From assembly GCA_963722295.1 (NCBI GenBank), contig CAVRLB010000006.1, positions 62,001 through 126,000 on the forward strand: a DNA stretch of 64,000 bases. Reading direction: 5' to 3'. The position numbers and the translations under genes were made by a program. Under the pieces are notes generated by a model. It had not been told where the DNA came from. It made no database searches and saw only the letters and a list, made by a program, of their open reading frames with translations. The DNA is from Brooklawnia sp032229645. GTDB lineage: Bacteria; Actinomycetota; Actinomycetes; Propionibacteriales; Propionibacteriaceae. Positions 17,313-25,948 of this stretch are shown in pieces; position 1 is the stretch's first letter, and every line of letters begins with the position of its first letter.

Positions 17313-18317
17313 TCAGTACCCCAGGGAACGCGCTACTTCCCGCAGCCGAATCCCCGAGGCGGTCAACGCATCCCGCTCATCCATCGACAAGTAGGGCAGC
17401 AGCCTGCGCCCGGCACCGCTGCGTCCGACGATGGTGGGCGCCGACATGCACACATCGGTGATACCGGCCCAATCGTCCAGCAGGGTCGAGACCGTCAGCA
17501 CGCGCTGCTCATCGTTCAGCACCGCCCCGATGATCCTCGAAACGGCCAGGCCAACGGCGTAGTTGGTGGAGCCCTTGCCCTCGATGATCTTGTAAGCCGA
17601 CTCCATCACTTCGTGGCCGATCCGGGCACGCAGATCAGCGTCGAACTCGCCGCCGCTCAGGGTTGCACCCCACCGGCTCAGCGGCACATTGCCGATCTCG
17701 GCCGATGCCCACAGTGGCACCTCCGAATCGCCGTGCTCGCCGGCGATGTAGGCATGGATGTTCTGCACCGCGGTTCCGGTTTCCAGCGACACCAGGTAGC
17801 GCAGCCGGGAGGTGTCGAGCACCGTGCCCGAACCGAACATCTGCTGCGGCGGAAGACCCGAGATCTTCAGGGACGCGTAAGTGACGACATCCACCGGGTT
17901 GGCAACCATGATGTACACCGCGTTCGGCGCGACTGCGGTCAGCCCGGGAAGAACCTTCTCCATGATCGAGACTGTCGCGCCTGCCAGCTCAAGCCGCGAC
18001 TGCCCTGGCTGCTGCCTGGCGCCGGCGGTGACGATCACGACGTCGGCGTCGCGGCAGATCTCCACATCGTCCGATCCGGCAACCGAGGCGGCCGGCGTGA
18101 ATTGGATGCCATGTGCGATATCGAGTGCCTCGGCCTCGACCTTCTGCTTGTTGATGTCTTGTAGGACGACCTCGCGCGCTAATCCGCGAATCACACATGC
18201 GTAGGCGAGGGTTGAACCGACGGCTCCCGCACCGATGATCGCGATCTTGGTGGGCCGGCTGTCTCGGCGAGACGGATAGAGGGATTCAGCGCTGTTGGTG
18301 GGAGTGGTATCGCTCAT
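17313..18317 (-). CDS. ldh: L-lactate dehydrogenase
   Basis: 334 residues. An NAD-dependent enzyme that reduces pyruvate to L-lactate. The Rossmann motif IAIIGAGAVGSTLAYACVIR is near residue 25. The substrate-specificity loop VTAGARQQPGQSRLEL carries the Gln typical of LDH rather than the Arg of malate dehydrogenase. VANPVDVVTYASLKISG follows, and the catalytic His is in AYIAGEHGDSEVPLW. The ATG at 18317 starts a short hydrophilic N-terminal extension of about 20 residues. Its stop faces the sensor kinase gene. Confidence 0.95.
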   Translation of the reverse strand: MSDTTPTNSAESLYPSRRDSRPTKIAIIGAGAVGSTLAYACVIRGLAREVVLQDINKQKVEAEALDIAHGIQFTPAASVAGSDDVEICRDADVVIVTAGARQQPGQSRLELAGATVSIMEKVLPGLTAVAPNAVYIMVANPVDVVTYASLKISGLPPQQMFGSGTVLDTSRLRYLVSLETGTAVQNIHAYIAGEHGDSEVPLWASAEIGNVPLSRWGATLSGGEFDADLRARIGHEVMESAYKIIEGKGSTNYAVGLAVSRIIGAVLNDEQRVLTVSTLLDDWAGITDVCMSAPTIVGRSGAGRRLLPYLSMDERDALTASGIRLREVARSLGY

Positions 18318-18562
18318 CGAGGCTTCTCCAATTCTTGGGGACCGGTTCTACACCGCTAGGGCAATTATCGCTTGCTCGCGCGGTTCTTGGCTAGGTTTCC
18401 GTACAGTCGACGGCACCACCGGCATTCGGACCAGCAAGCTCGCATGCCGCACCTTTTGGCATCGGCATGGCTACTCTGAGTTGTGTGTGGAGCTTCACCT
18501 CGACCGCACGCCGGTGAGGACGACGAGGTGCCGCGCTCATCGATCGGAGCAAGGAGGCTGTG

Positions 18563-18931
18563 ATGAAGAACGACCGCGAGGCGATCGAGAAGAACTACCG
18601 GGCTCAGCTGGAGGCCCTGGTGGACAAGGACTTCACCACGCTCAGCAGCCTTCTGACCAAGGGATTCACCCGCACACACATCAATGGGAACACCCAGACC
18701 CAGCAGGAGTGGATCGGCCAGCTCAAGCAGGGCCAGATGATCTACCACAGCTTCGATTTCCTCGACACGAAGATCACCGTCGATGGCACCACCGCAACGC
18801 TGGTGGGCAGGGTCAACTCGGACGCGACGCTGTACAGCGAGCACCGGATCTGGCCGCTGCAGATCCGCCAGACGTTCTTGAGGTCCGGCGGTCAGTGGCT
18901 GGCGAGCCGCTCGATCATCACGCTTTGGTGA
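18563..18931 (+). CDS. NTF2-like (DUF4440/SnoaL-type) small protein
   Basis: 122 residues in one cone-shaped alpha+beta barrel typical of NTF2-like folds: an N-terminal helix (IEKNYRAQLEALVDKDFTTL), then strands ending in LRSGGQWLASRSIITLW. The family covers enzymes and ligand binders of many kinds, so no function is assigned. The ATG at 18563 has AAGGAGG 5 bases upstream; a GTG just before it is out-competed. It is convergent with ndh. Confidence 0.65.
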   Translation: MKNDREAIEKNYRAQLEALVDKDFTTLSSLLTKGFTRTHINGNTQTQQEWIGQLKQGQMIYHSFDFLDTKITVDGTTATLVGRVNSDATLYSEHRIWPLQIRQTFLRSGGQWLASRSIITLW

Positions 18932-18952
18932 ACGACCGAGCGGCCGCGAGAC

Positions 18953-20263
18953 TCAGTCGTCCTGGTTGCTGACTTCGGGAAGCTCCTGGTGGCCGCCGGT
19001 GCTCTTGAGTTTGGACGGTGCGTCGACGTAGTCGCCGATGATCCCGACGGCCGACCTCGGCCATGACAGATAGCGGACGCCCATGTTGAGCATCGCCGAG
19101 ATGCGGTTGCGTCCGCCCAGCAGGGTCGCGAGGTGCACGAGCACCCACATCAGCCAGGCCGGGAAACCGGTGAACTTGGCGCCATTCGGCAACTGGACGA
19201 CCGCCGAATTGCGGCCGATGGTCGCCATCGTCCCCTTGTCGTTGTAGCTGAAGGTCTGGCGCGCGCCGCCTTCCTTGTCGGCGATGATGTTGTGCGCGAC
19301 CAGCTTGCCCTGCTGAAGGGCGGGCTGCGCCAGCTGCGGCTGCGGATCGGATTCGCACAGGCACGCGTCGCCGGCAGCGTAGACATCCGGGAAGCCGACG
19401 ACCTGCTGGTCGGGCTCGACGAGGATGCGTCCACCCCGGCCTTGCGGCAGCCCCCACTCCTTGACCACCGGATGAGCGCCGACGCCGCTGGCCCAGATGA
19501 CGATGTCGCAGTCGAGCTTCGAACCGTCGGCGAAATCGACATGATCGGCGAAGACCTCCTTGACAGCGGTACTCAGCCGCACGTCGACGCCGAGCTTCGC
19601 CAGCGAACGCTTGGTGTAGCGCTGCAGCCGACGGTCAAAGGGGCCGAGCAGCCGGTCGGTCATCTCGACCAACACGACATGGAAGTTGTCGACGCCGATC
19701 TCGGGGTAAAGCGCCGGCAGCGCCTGCGTCTTCATCTCGGCGAGGGCGCCGGCGGTCTCGACGCCGGTCGGGCCGCCGCCGACGACGATCGCGGTCAGCT
19801 TCTTGTTCGGGTCGCGCTCGGCAGCCATCAATTCCAGGCCCGAGAAGATGATGTCGCGCACCTCCAGCGCCTGGCGCCGGGTATAGATCCGCTTGGTGAA
19901 CTCCTCGGCGCCGGGGATGCCGAAGAAGTTGGCGCCCACGCCGGGGCAGACCAGCAGCTTGTCGTAGCCGATCGGCTGGCCGCGGCTGACCATGACCAGC
20001 TTCTTCTCGAAGTCGATGCCGGTGACGGTCGCCCGCCGGAAGCTCGCCAGATGGCTGCGATCATTGGACGCCCAGCGGCGCAACGAATAGGTGACATCGC
20101 CGGGGTTCAATGCGCCGGTCGCCACCTGATAGAGCAGCGGCTGAAATGTCGTGTAGGCATGCCGGTCGATGATCATCACCTCATGGCCCGCACTCGTCAA
20201 CTCATGCGCCGCCGTCAGGCCCGCAAACCCACCACCGATGATCACCACACGCGATTCGCCCAT
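18953..20263 (-). CDS. ndh: Type II NADH dehydrogenase
   Basis: 436 residues. A peripheral membrane flavoprotein that passes electrons from NADH to quinone without proton pumping. The FAD-binding motif VVIIGGGFAGLTAAHELTSA is at the N-terminus, followed by the substrate/quinone-facing TTFQPLLYQVATGAL. The second nucleotide-binding motif IVVGGGPTGVETAGALAEM is near residue 165. The FAD-binding VYAAGDAC and AQPALQQGKLVAHNI follow. A hydrophobic C-terminal stretch (FPAWLMWVLVHLATLLGG) provides membrane attachment. The start is the ATG at 20263 with GGAG upstream; upstream codons in the same frame are unlikely to be used. Confidence 0.93.
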   Translation of the reverse strand: MGESRVVIIGGGFAGLTAAHELTSAGHEVMIIDRHAYTTFQPLLYQVATGALNPGDVTYSLRRWASNDRSHLASFRRATVTGIDFEKKLVMVSRGQPIGYDKLLVCPGVGANFFGIPGAEEFTKRIYTRRQALEVRDIIFSGLELMAAERDPNKKLTAIVVGGGPTGVETAGALAEMKTQALPALYPEIGVDNFHVVLVEMTDRLLGPFDRRLQRYTKRSLAKLGVDVRLSTAVKEVFADHVDFADGSKLDCDIVIWASGVGAHPVVKEWGLPQGRGGRILVEPDQQVVGFPDVYAAGDACLCESDPQPQLAQPALQQGKLVAHNIIADKEGGARQTFSYNDKGTMATIGRNSAVVQLPNGAKFTGFPAWLMWVLVHLATLLGGRNRISAMLNMGVRYLSWPRSAVGIIGDYVDAPSKLKSTGGHQELPEVSNQDD

Positions 20264-20332
20264 GGCACCATTCTCCGGGGCAACACGGCAATTGCTCAAG
20301 CGTTTTCGCAACTTTGAGATGCCCCAAATACA

Positions 20333-21526
20333 TCAGCCGACCATGCACGTGCCCGGCACGACCAGCGCATTGAGGCTCTCCGCCTGGTCCAGATAGCCGG
20401 CGGTGGCCGCGTCGGTGAGCACATAACCCGTCTGGGCGTCCACCGTCGACATCGCGAAGACGGTGCCCGCAACGCGTCCATCCGGGGTGAGCAGCGGGCC
20501 GCCCGAGTTGCCAGGACGCACGGTTCCGCGGATAGCGTAAACCTGGCGTGAAATACCTGGCCCGCCGTAGATGTCGCTGTCGGCCTCGATGACCGTCCCG
20601 CGGATACGGGAGGCACTGAGGGTATAGGGCCCGCCATAGGGGAACCCGGCGGCCACCGCATCCACGCCGGGCTCCTGGTTCTCGCTCGCCCGCGCCAAGA
20701 CCGGCACGTCCAGATCGGGAACAGCGAGGATGGCGAGATCGAGGTCTTCGTCGAATGCGACGACCTGGGCGTCCAACCGCTGCCCGGTGCCGCCGACCGA
20801 GACGCTCACCGCGGACGCCCCGGCAATCACGTGGGCGTTGGTGACGATTCGCTGTGCTGCGACCGCCCAGCCGCTGCCGGTCGAGTCGTTGCGGCAGCTG
20901 GGTGCGTCCGAGAACACCTGGACGATGCTGGCTGCGGCCGCAATCACACCTGGGCTGTCGACCGAGTCATTGTCGGGTTCGGGGATCGGCAGGGTGGGCT
21001 CGTCGCCGCCGAAGACCTTCGGCAGTTCAGTGACCAGCAGTTCGACTGCCTGACCGGGTAGCTGATCGAACTGGTCGGGCACTGCCGCATCCAGCACCTG
21101 ATAGGAGCGGGAGTCGGCGATCGCGGTGCCCAATGCCTCCGGAGCGAGCGGGCGCACCGCGGCCATCACGAACCAGCAGAGGAACGCGACCGCCACGCCC
21201 GAAGCGACGCCGCCCAGCAGGGCGTCGATCAGGCCCGGCTTCCTGCCGCCGCTGATCCGTTTCTTGACCGTCTGGGCGAGCACATCGCCGAGAACGCTGC
21301 CCAGCACAACAGCCACGATCAAGGCGACGGTGCGCACCGCACGGCCGGTGTCCAGCATTGGTACCAACTCAACGAGCCGGGGGCCCGCCCAGATACCGGC
21401 GAGCGCGCCGCCAACGATACCTACGAACCCGAGCACCCCCGCCAGCAGACCGGTGCGGAACCCGGCCACGCCGCGCCCGATGATCGCGAGCAGCACCAGC
21501 AGATCGATGACCGTCGCAATTTGCAC
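20333..21526 (-). CDS. marP: MarP-like membrane serine protease (CvpA domain plus trypsin-like domain)
   Basis: 397 residues. The N-terminal CvpA/colicin-V-production-like part has four membrane helices within about the first 130 residues. The C-terminal periplasmic chymotrypsin-fold protease has the triad His in RIVTNAHVIAG, Asp in DEDLDLAILAVPD and Ser in RPGNSGGPLLTPDG. Two cysteines (APSCRND and VPGTCMVG) match the regulatory disulfide of mycobacterial MarP (Rv3671c), which is needed for acid resistance. The GTG start at 21526 lies 18 bp after the carD stop, so the two are probably co-transcribed. Confidence 0.88.
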   Translation of the reverse strand: MQIATVIDLLVLLAIIGRGVAGFRTGLLAGVLGFVGIVGGALAGIWAGPRLVELVPMLDTGRAVRTVALIVAVVLGSVLGDVLAQTVKKRISGGRKPGLIDALLGGVASGVAVAFLCWFVMAAVRPLAPEALGTAIADSRSYQVLDAAVPDQFDQLPGQAVELLVTELPKVFGGDEPTLPIPEPDNDSVDSPGVIAAAASIVQVFSDAPSCRNDSTGSGWAVAAQRIVTNAHVIAGASAVSVSVGGTGQRLDAQVVAFDEDLDLAILAVPDLDVPVLARASENQEPGVDAVAAGFPYGGPYTLSASRIRGTVIEADSDIYGGPGISRQVYAIRGTVRPGNSGGPLLTPDGRVAGTVFAMSTVDAQTGYVLTDAATAGYLDQAESLNALVVPGTCMVG

Positions 21527-21544
21527 GTCGAGATTAGAACCTGA

Positions 21545-22075
21545 TCAGACCGCTTCGGCGCGCTCATCGAGCGCATCGAGAGCGGCGCGTGACTCCTCGA
21601 GAATCATCGACTGCATGACTTCACGGGCGTCGTCCTCGGAGACGTCGATCGCGAGCGCGATCTCGGCCAGCAGGGGCGCGGATGCTTCCTTGAGTAGATC
21701 CTTCTCGCCCAGCGAGAGCGAACCGCGCTCACGACGGCGCACCAGATCGCGCACCACTGCGGCCAGCTGCAGCGGGTCGCCGGTGGCGATCGATGCACGA
21801 TTGGCCTTGTAACGACGCGACCATTGGGGCTCCTCGCCCACGGTCGGACCGCTGAGGACCTCGGCGAGCTTGTCGAGTTCGCGGACGCCCGCGACGTCGC
21901 GGATACCGATCTCGTCGGCCCTGCTGACGGGAATGCTCACCACTAGCTTGCTGCTGACGATCTCGAGTTCGGCGTATTCGACCCGCTCACCACGGATCGT
22001 GCGGGTCATGACCTTCGCCACCGCGGCTGGACCATGGTGAGGGTGGATGACGGTCTGACCAACATGAAACTTCAT
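21545..22075 (-). CDS. carD: CarD-family RNA polymerase-binding transcription factor
   Basis: 176 residues. The N-terminal Tudor-like RNA polymerase interaction domain (FHVGQTVIHPHHGPAAVAKV, YAELEIVSSKLVVSIPVSRA) is followed by a helical DNA-binding domain with the conserved tryptophan in GEEPQWSRRYKANRASI, which stabilises open complexes at sigma-A promoters. The start is the ATG at 22075 with GAGGG upstream; codons further upstream in frame are not conserved in character. It is slightly longer at the C-terminus than mycobacterial CarD (about 162 residues). It precedes marP. Confidence 0.94.
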   Translation of the reverse strand: MKFHVGQTVIHPHHGPAAVAKVMTRTIRGERVEYAELEIVSSKLVVSIPVSRADEIGIRDVAGVRELDKLAEVLSGPTVGEEPQWSRRYKANRASIATGDPLQLAAVVRDLVRRRERGSLSLGEKDLLKEASAPLLAEIALAIDVSEDDAREVMQSMILEESRAALDALDERAEAV

Positions 22076-22193
22076 TGAGTGCCCTCGCAACATTTCTCGC
22101 CGACAAACCCGCAAGCCGCAACTCGCACCACCGCCAGCAATGAGCTCGCAGTGAGAGCGGGGCCGTCCTTTGGTCCCGCAGGCCGGTAGTGCT

Positions 22194-22199
22194 AGTTTA
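22194..22199 (-). promoter_or_regulatory. Candidate carD -10 element (TAAACT)
   Basis: A TAnnnT hexamer on the minus strand within the 197-bp gap upstream of carD, giving a leader of about 112 bases. The -35 region is not convincing. Confidence 0.3.
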
Positions 22200-22272
22200 C
22201 CAGATTGGGACGCCGCTACCCTGCCCCGGATGCCCTTCCCCTAGTAACCACCTGTTTGAGCACGTTCTCGGG

Positions 22273-22725
22273 TCAGAACCATGCCGGATCGGCGATTTCG
22301 CCGCGTCCGAGCCAGGCAGCATCGGAGCCATCGATCACCGCGGCGACTGCCGAGATCTCGACCAACGCGCCCTTGCGCGCCAACTGCTCGACGATCGACA
22401 CGCCGATCACCGGCAGCGACTTCAGGTCGAGATATCCGGACGCCGCACGCTGGCAGAGCGCCAGATCGACCCCGCCGACCACCCTGATCTCGAGACTGAC
22501 CAGGTCGGACGGAGTAGCCCCTGCCTCGTTCAGACAGGCCAGCACGTTCTTCATCGCCTGGGAGGTCTGGGCCGCCTCGTCGCCGAGTCCGATCCAGGCG
22601 CCGGATGCGTTCACGGCATTCTGGCCGCCGACATAGAGCATGGACGCGCCGGCCGGCACCAAAGTGGCCTGCGAGTAGTACGGCGAACGCTCGAGCGAGA
22701 TCGGGTTGATACGCTGCACGGCCAT
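22273..22725 (-). CDS. RidA-family protein (reactive intermediate deaminase type)
   Basis: 150 residues of the YjgF/YER057c/UK114 fold, usually trimeric and able to hydrolyse reactive imine/enamine intermediates. It shows YSQATLVPAGASMLYVGGQN, then DEAAQTSQAMKNVLACLNEA, and a C-terminal strand VIGVSIVEQLARKGALVEIS. The position of the catalytic Arg found in RidA itself (near residue 105) appears to be replaced, so it belongs to one of the other Rid subfamilies. The ATG at 22725 has AGGAGG upstream and begins one base after the previous gene's stop. Confidence 0.8.
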   Translation of the reverse strand: MAVQRINPISLERSPYYSQATLVPAGASMLYVGGQNAVNASGAWIGLGDEAAQTSQAMKNVLACLNEAGATPSDLVSLEIRVVGGVDLALCQRAASGYLDLKSLPVIGVSIVEQLARKGALVEISAVAAVIDGSDAAWLGRGEIADPAWF

Positions 22726-22726
22726 C

Positions 22727-23620
22727 TCAGTCCTCCTCTGCCACCAACCAGGTGACCAGATCGTCAAGGGTACGCTGCTTGAACGCGAAGCCGCTGTCCA
22801 GCAAGACCTTGGGAATCTCATTCTGGCTCGCGAGCACATCGGTGGCCAAGCCCCCCAATGCGGCCCGCAGTGCCGGCGTGGGCACCCTGAGCACGGCCGG
22901 TCGTCCGATGCCGTCGGCGATGGCCTTGATCAGGTCGCCGTTCGTCGTGGTGGCCGGTGATGCCAGATTCACCGGGCCCCAGATCTCGTGCTCGGCCAGC
23001 CAGGCGAGCGCCCGAACCTCATCTCGCAGGCTGATCCACGGCCAGATCTGATCGCCGCGACCCAGCGGGCCGGCCAACCCGGCACGCAAGATCGGCATCA
23101 ATGGCCCGAGAGCGCCGCCGCGATTCGAGACCACCAGCCCGGTGCGCGCCAGCGCCACCCTGTTGCCGGCTTCTGAGGCCACGGCGGTGGCGTTCTCCCA
23201 TTGCTGAACGAGTTCGGCCAGGAATCCGGTGCCGGGCGGGCTGTCCTCGGTGAGTGGCTCGCGTCCGCGATCACCGTAATACCCGACGGCGGAGGCATTG
23301 ATGAGCGCGACCTCGGGCCCCAGGTCGGCTACCGCAGCGGCGAGAGTCCGGGTGGCGTTGAGGCGGCTTGTCAGCAGTTCATCGCGATAGTGCTCGGTCC
23401 AACGCCGCCCGATGGGAGCGCCGGAGAGGTTGACGATCACGTCCACTCCCGAACAAGCGGCGAGATGTACCTCGCCGCGCGCCGGATCCCAGCCGATTTC
23501 GTCGGGCTGCACCGCTGCCTGGCGCACCAGCCGCAGCACGTCATGACCGTAGTCACGCAGCAGGGCCACCAGCGCACTGCCGATGAGCCCGGATGCACCA
23601 CTAACTGCAATCGTCGCCAT
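22727..23620 (-). CDS. TIGR01777 / SDR39U1-type epimerase-like protein
   Basis: 297 residues of an atypical short-chain dehydrogenase. It has the NAD(P) motif VSGASGLIGSALVALLRDYG at the N-terminus, NLSGAPIGRRWTEHYRDEL, INASAVGYYGDRG (Tyr region), and DEVRALAWLAEHEIWGPVN. A C-terminal DUF1731-like tail (GGLATDVLASQNEIPKVLLD) completes the family. The biochemical substrate is unknown. The start is the ATG at 23620; earlier codons run into glnS. It forms a two-gene unit with the RidA gene. Confidence 0.85.
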   Translation of the reverse strand: MATIAVSGASGLIGSALVALLRDYGHDVLRLVRQAAVQPDEIGWDPARGEVHLAACSGVDVIVNLSGAPIGRRWTEHYRDELLTSRLNATRTLAAAVADLGPEVALINASAVGYYGDRGREPLTEDSPPGTGFLAELVQQWENATAVASEAGNRVALARTGLVVSNRGGALGPLMPILRAGLAGPLGRGDQIWPWISLRDEVRALAWLAEHEIWGPVNLASPATTTNGDLIKAIADGIGRPAVLRVPTPALRAALGGLATDVLASQNEIPKVLLDSGFAFKQRTLDDLVTWLVAEED

Positions 23621-23646
23621 GACCCGATCGTAGGCGCCCGGATGAC

Positions 23647-25338
23647 TCAGCGCTGGCGCTTCTGAATGGCCGCCCACTCATCGCGCAGACCCACCGTGCG
23701 GTGGAAGTGCATCGCATGGTCTGCATCGGCGGCGAAGTAGCCCAGCCGCTCGAACTGCACGACCTCGCCGGGGGCCGCCTGGGTCAGCGCGGCCTCCGCC
23801 TGGCAGCCGCTCAGCAGTTCGCGGGAACCGGGGTTCAGGTCGTCCAGCGGCTCGCCGGTGGCCTCGCCGGGATTGGGGGCGGTGAACAGCCGGTCATAGA
23901 GCGCGGCGGAGGCTTCGACGGCATGGCGCCTGGAGACCCAGTGGATCGTCGACTTCACCTTGCGCCCGTCCGGCGAGTTTCCGCCCCTGCTGGCCGGATC
24001 ATAGCTGGCCAGCACCTCGATCACATTGCCCTGATCGTCGGTGACGACATCGGTCGCGGTGACGAAGTAGGCGCCGCGCAGCCGCACCTCTCGTCCCACC
24101 GACAGTCGGAAGAACTTCGGCGGCGGCACCTCGGCGAAGTCCTCGGACTCGATGAACAGCTCGCCGGTGAACGCGACCTTGCGGGTGCCGTCGTCCGGGT
24201 TCTCCGGGTTGTTCATCACGTCGAAGTACTCGACCTGATCTGTGGGCCAGTTGGTGAGGGTCAGTTTGATCGGACGCAGCACCGCCATCCGGCGCTGGGC
24301 GACCTTGTTGAGGTCGCGGCGCACGTAGCTCTCCAGCTCCTCGATCGCGTGCCGGGCGTTGGTCTTCGAGACACCCATGTCACGGCAAAACGCCACGATC
24401 GCGGACGCCGGATAGCCGCGCTTGCGCAATCCGGCCAGAGTGGGCATCCGCGGATCGTCCCAGCCATCCAGGATGCCTTCGGTGACCAACTTGGCCAGCC
24501 GTCGCTTGGAGGTCACCGTGTGGGTCAGTTCGAGACGCGCGAACTCGATCTGCTTCGGCTTCTCATAGGGCAGCGGCAGCTGAGTCAGACACCAGTCGTA
24601 GAGCGGACGATGGCTGACGAACTCCAGGGTGCACAGCGAGTGGGTGACGCCCTCAATCGCGTCGGACTGGCCGTGCGCCCAGTCGTAGGTGGGGTAGATC
24701 ACCCAGGCGTCGTGGGTGCGGTGGTGATGGCCACGACGGATGCGGTAGAGCACCGGATCGCGCAGCTGCATGTTCTCGTCGAACATGTCGATCTTGGCCC
24801 GCAGCACTCGCGAGCCGTCCGCGAACTCGCCGGCACGCATCCGGCGGAATTGGTCGAGGTTGTCTTCGATCGAACGATCGCGGAACGGCGAGTCGATGCC
24901 GGGTTTGCCATAGCCGCCGCGCTGGGCGGAGATGGTCTCGCCGTCCTGCTCGTCGACATAGGCAAGCCCCTTGCCGATCAGATATTCGGCCCACTCATAG
25001 AGTTTCTCGAAGTAGTCGGAGGCATAGAAGACGTTGGCGGGCTCGAAGCCCAGCCACCGCAGGTCCGCGATGATCGAGTCGACAAACTCCGTCTCTTCGG
25101 TGTCGGGGTTCGTATCGTCGAAACGCAGGTTGCAGATACCGCCGTAGTTCTGCGCCGAATCGAAGTCGACGGTGATGGCCTTGGCGTGCCCGATGTGCAG
25201 CCGGCCGTTCGGTTCGGGTGGGAAGCGAGTTTGGACGCGTCCGGAATAGCTGCCCTGCTCGTTATCGGCGTGGATGATGTCGCTGATGAAATCGTTGGCG
25301 CTCGACGCCTGGGACACTGCAGCCTGGGACTCGCTCAT
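23647..25338 (-). CDS. glnS: Glutaminyl-tRNA synthetase
   Basis: 563 residues. A class I synthetase that charges tRNA-Gln with glutamine. The HIGH motif is in TRFPPEPNGRLHIGHAKAIT near residue 38 and the KMSKS equivalent is VTSKRRLAKLV near 270. GlnRS-specific blocks LRFDDTNPDTEETEFVDSII and CTLEFVSHRPLYDWCL are present, with the two C-terminal anticodon-binding beta barrels (VAFTGELFIESEDFAEVPPP, YFVTATDVVTDDQGNVIEVL). Many actinobacteria use GatCAB transamidation instead, so a true GlnRS is informative about lineage. The start is the ATG at 25338. Confidence 0.95.
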   Translation of the reverse strand: MSESQAAVSQASSANDFISDIIHADNEQGSYSGRVQTRFPPEPNGRLHIGHAKAITVDFDSAQNYGGICNLRFDDTNPDTEETEFVDSIIADLRWLGFEPANVFYASDYFEKLYEWAEYLIGKGLAYVDEQDGETISAQRGGYGKPGIDSPFRDRSIEDNLDQFRRMRAGEFADGSRVLRAKIDMFDENMQLRDPVLYRIRRGHHHRTHDAWVIYPTYDWAHGQSDAIEGVTHSLCTLEFVSHRPLYDWCLTQLPLPYEKPKQIEFARLELTHTVTSKRRLAKLVTEGILDGWDDPRMPTLAGLRKRGYPASAIVAFCRDMGVSKTNARHAIEELESYVRRDLNKVAQRRMAVLRPIKLTLTNWPTDQVEYFDVMNNPENPDDGTRKVAFTGELFIESEDFAEVPPPKFFRLSVGREVRLRGAYFVTATDVVTDDQGNVIEVLASYDPASRGGNSPDGRKVKSTIHWVSRRHAVEASAALYDRLFTAPNPGEATGEPLDDLNPGSRELLSGCQAEAALTQAAPGEVVQFERLGYFAADADHAMHFHRTVGLRDEWAAIQKRQR

Positions 25339-25363
25339 AGCCAGGCATCCTATCGGGTTGCGA

Positions 25364-25753
25364 CTAGCGATCGTTCTTCTTGTCGGCGCCGGTGATGCCG
25401 TTGACCAGGCCGCTGATGACACTGATGATGATCGAGCCGATCAGCGCCGTCACCCAGCCGTCCACCACGAAACCGATACCGAATTGAGCGCAGATCCACG
25501 AGCTCAGCATCAGCATCGCCGCATTCACCACGAGCAGGAAGAGCCCGAGGGTGAGGATGATGAAGCATCCGCTGACTACCTCGGCAATGGGTTTGACGAT
25601 GGTGTCAACCAAACCGATGATCGCCGCGATCAGCAAGAATGTGCCGATCGTAGCGGCTTGTCCGCCCTGCGTCTCGACCGTGATGCCGGGCAGCAGCAGG
25701 GCGGCCACCCACACGGCGATGGCGGTCGCGATGACGCGCAAGATGAAGTTCAC
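25364..25753 (-). CDS. Phage-holin-family IV-like membrane protein
   Basis: 129 residues with four hydrophobic segments (ILRVIATAIAVWVAALLLPG, IGTFLLIAAIIGLVDTIVKP, SGCFIILTLGLFLLVVNAAM, ALIGSIIISVISGLVNGITG). The pattern is that of the PF04020/YvlD group of small chromosomal membrane proteins, which despite the name are not known to lyse cells. The start is the GTG at 25753; a TAACAC hexamer ends 7 bases upstream, weak support for a leaderless start. It follows glnS upstream in the same direction by 25 bp. Confidence 0.7.
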   Translation of the reverse strand: MNFILRVIATAIAVWVAALLLPGITVETQGGQAATIGTFLLIAAIIGLVDTIVKPIAEVVSGCFIILTLGLFLLVVNAAMLMLSSWICAQFGIGFVVDGWVTALIGSIIISVISGLVNGITGADKKNDR

Positions 25754-25918
25754 ACGTCCAGTGTTACCCGGAGCCGCACGGCGACCTGAACCGTCCTGCA
25801 CTACATTCAGGGACGAAACAGGGAGGTCGAATGGACGAGCAGATCGGACGGGATGCGGACCTGCGAGGTGACCAGACGGGCCGATAGCCGCCCACAGATT
25901 CGCCTCACTGCGCTCGAC

Positions 25919-25924
25919 TAGGAT
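25919..25924 (+). promoter_or_regulatory. -10 element (TAGGAT) of the next membrane protein gene
   Basis: TAnnnT hexamer about 25 bases upstream of the GTG at 25949, leaving a short leader that carries a strong ribosome binding site. Confidence 0.4.
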
Positions 25925-25948
25925 GAACGTCAGATGAGGGGAGGCTCC

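Noticed and set aside
23701..25395. 564-codon plus-strand open frame
   Set aside because: It is the antisense of glnS, with no family resemblance and no ribosome binding site.
25364..25753. Prophage holin
   Set aside because: No phage genes are nearby, and the four-helix family is mostly chromosomal with no lysis role known.
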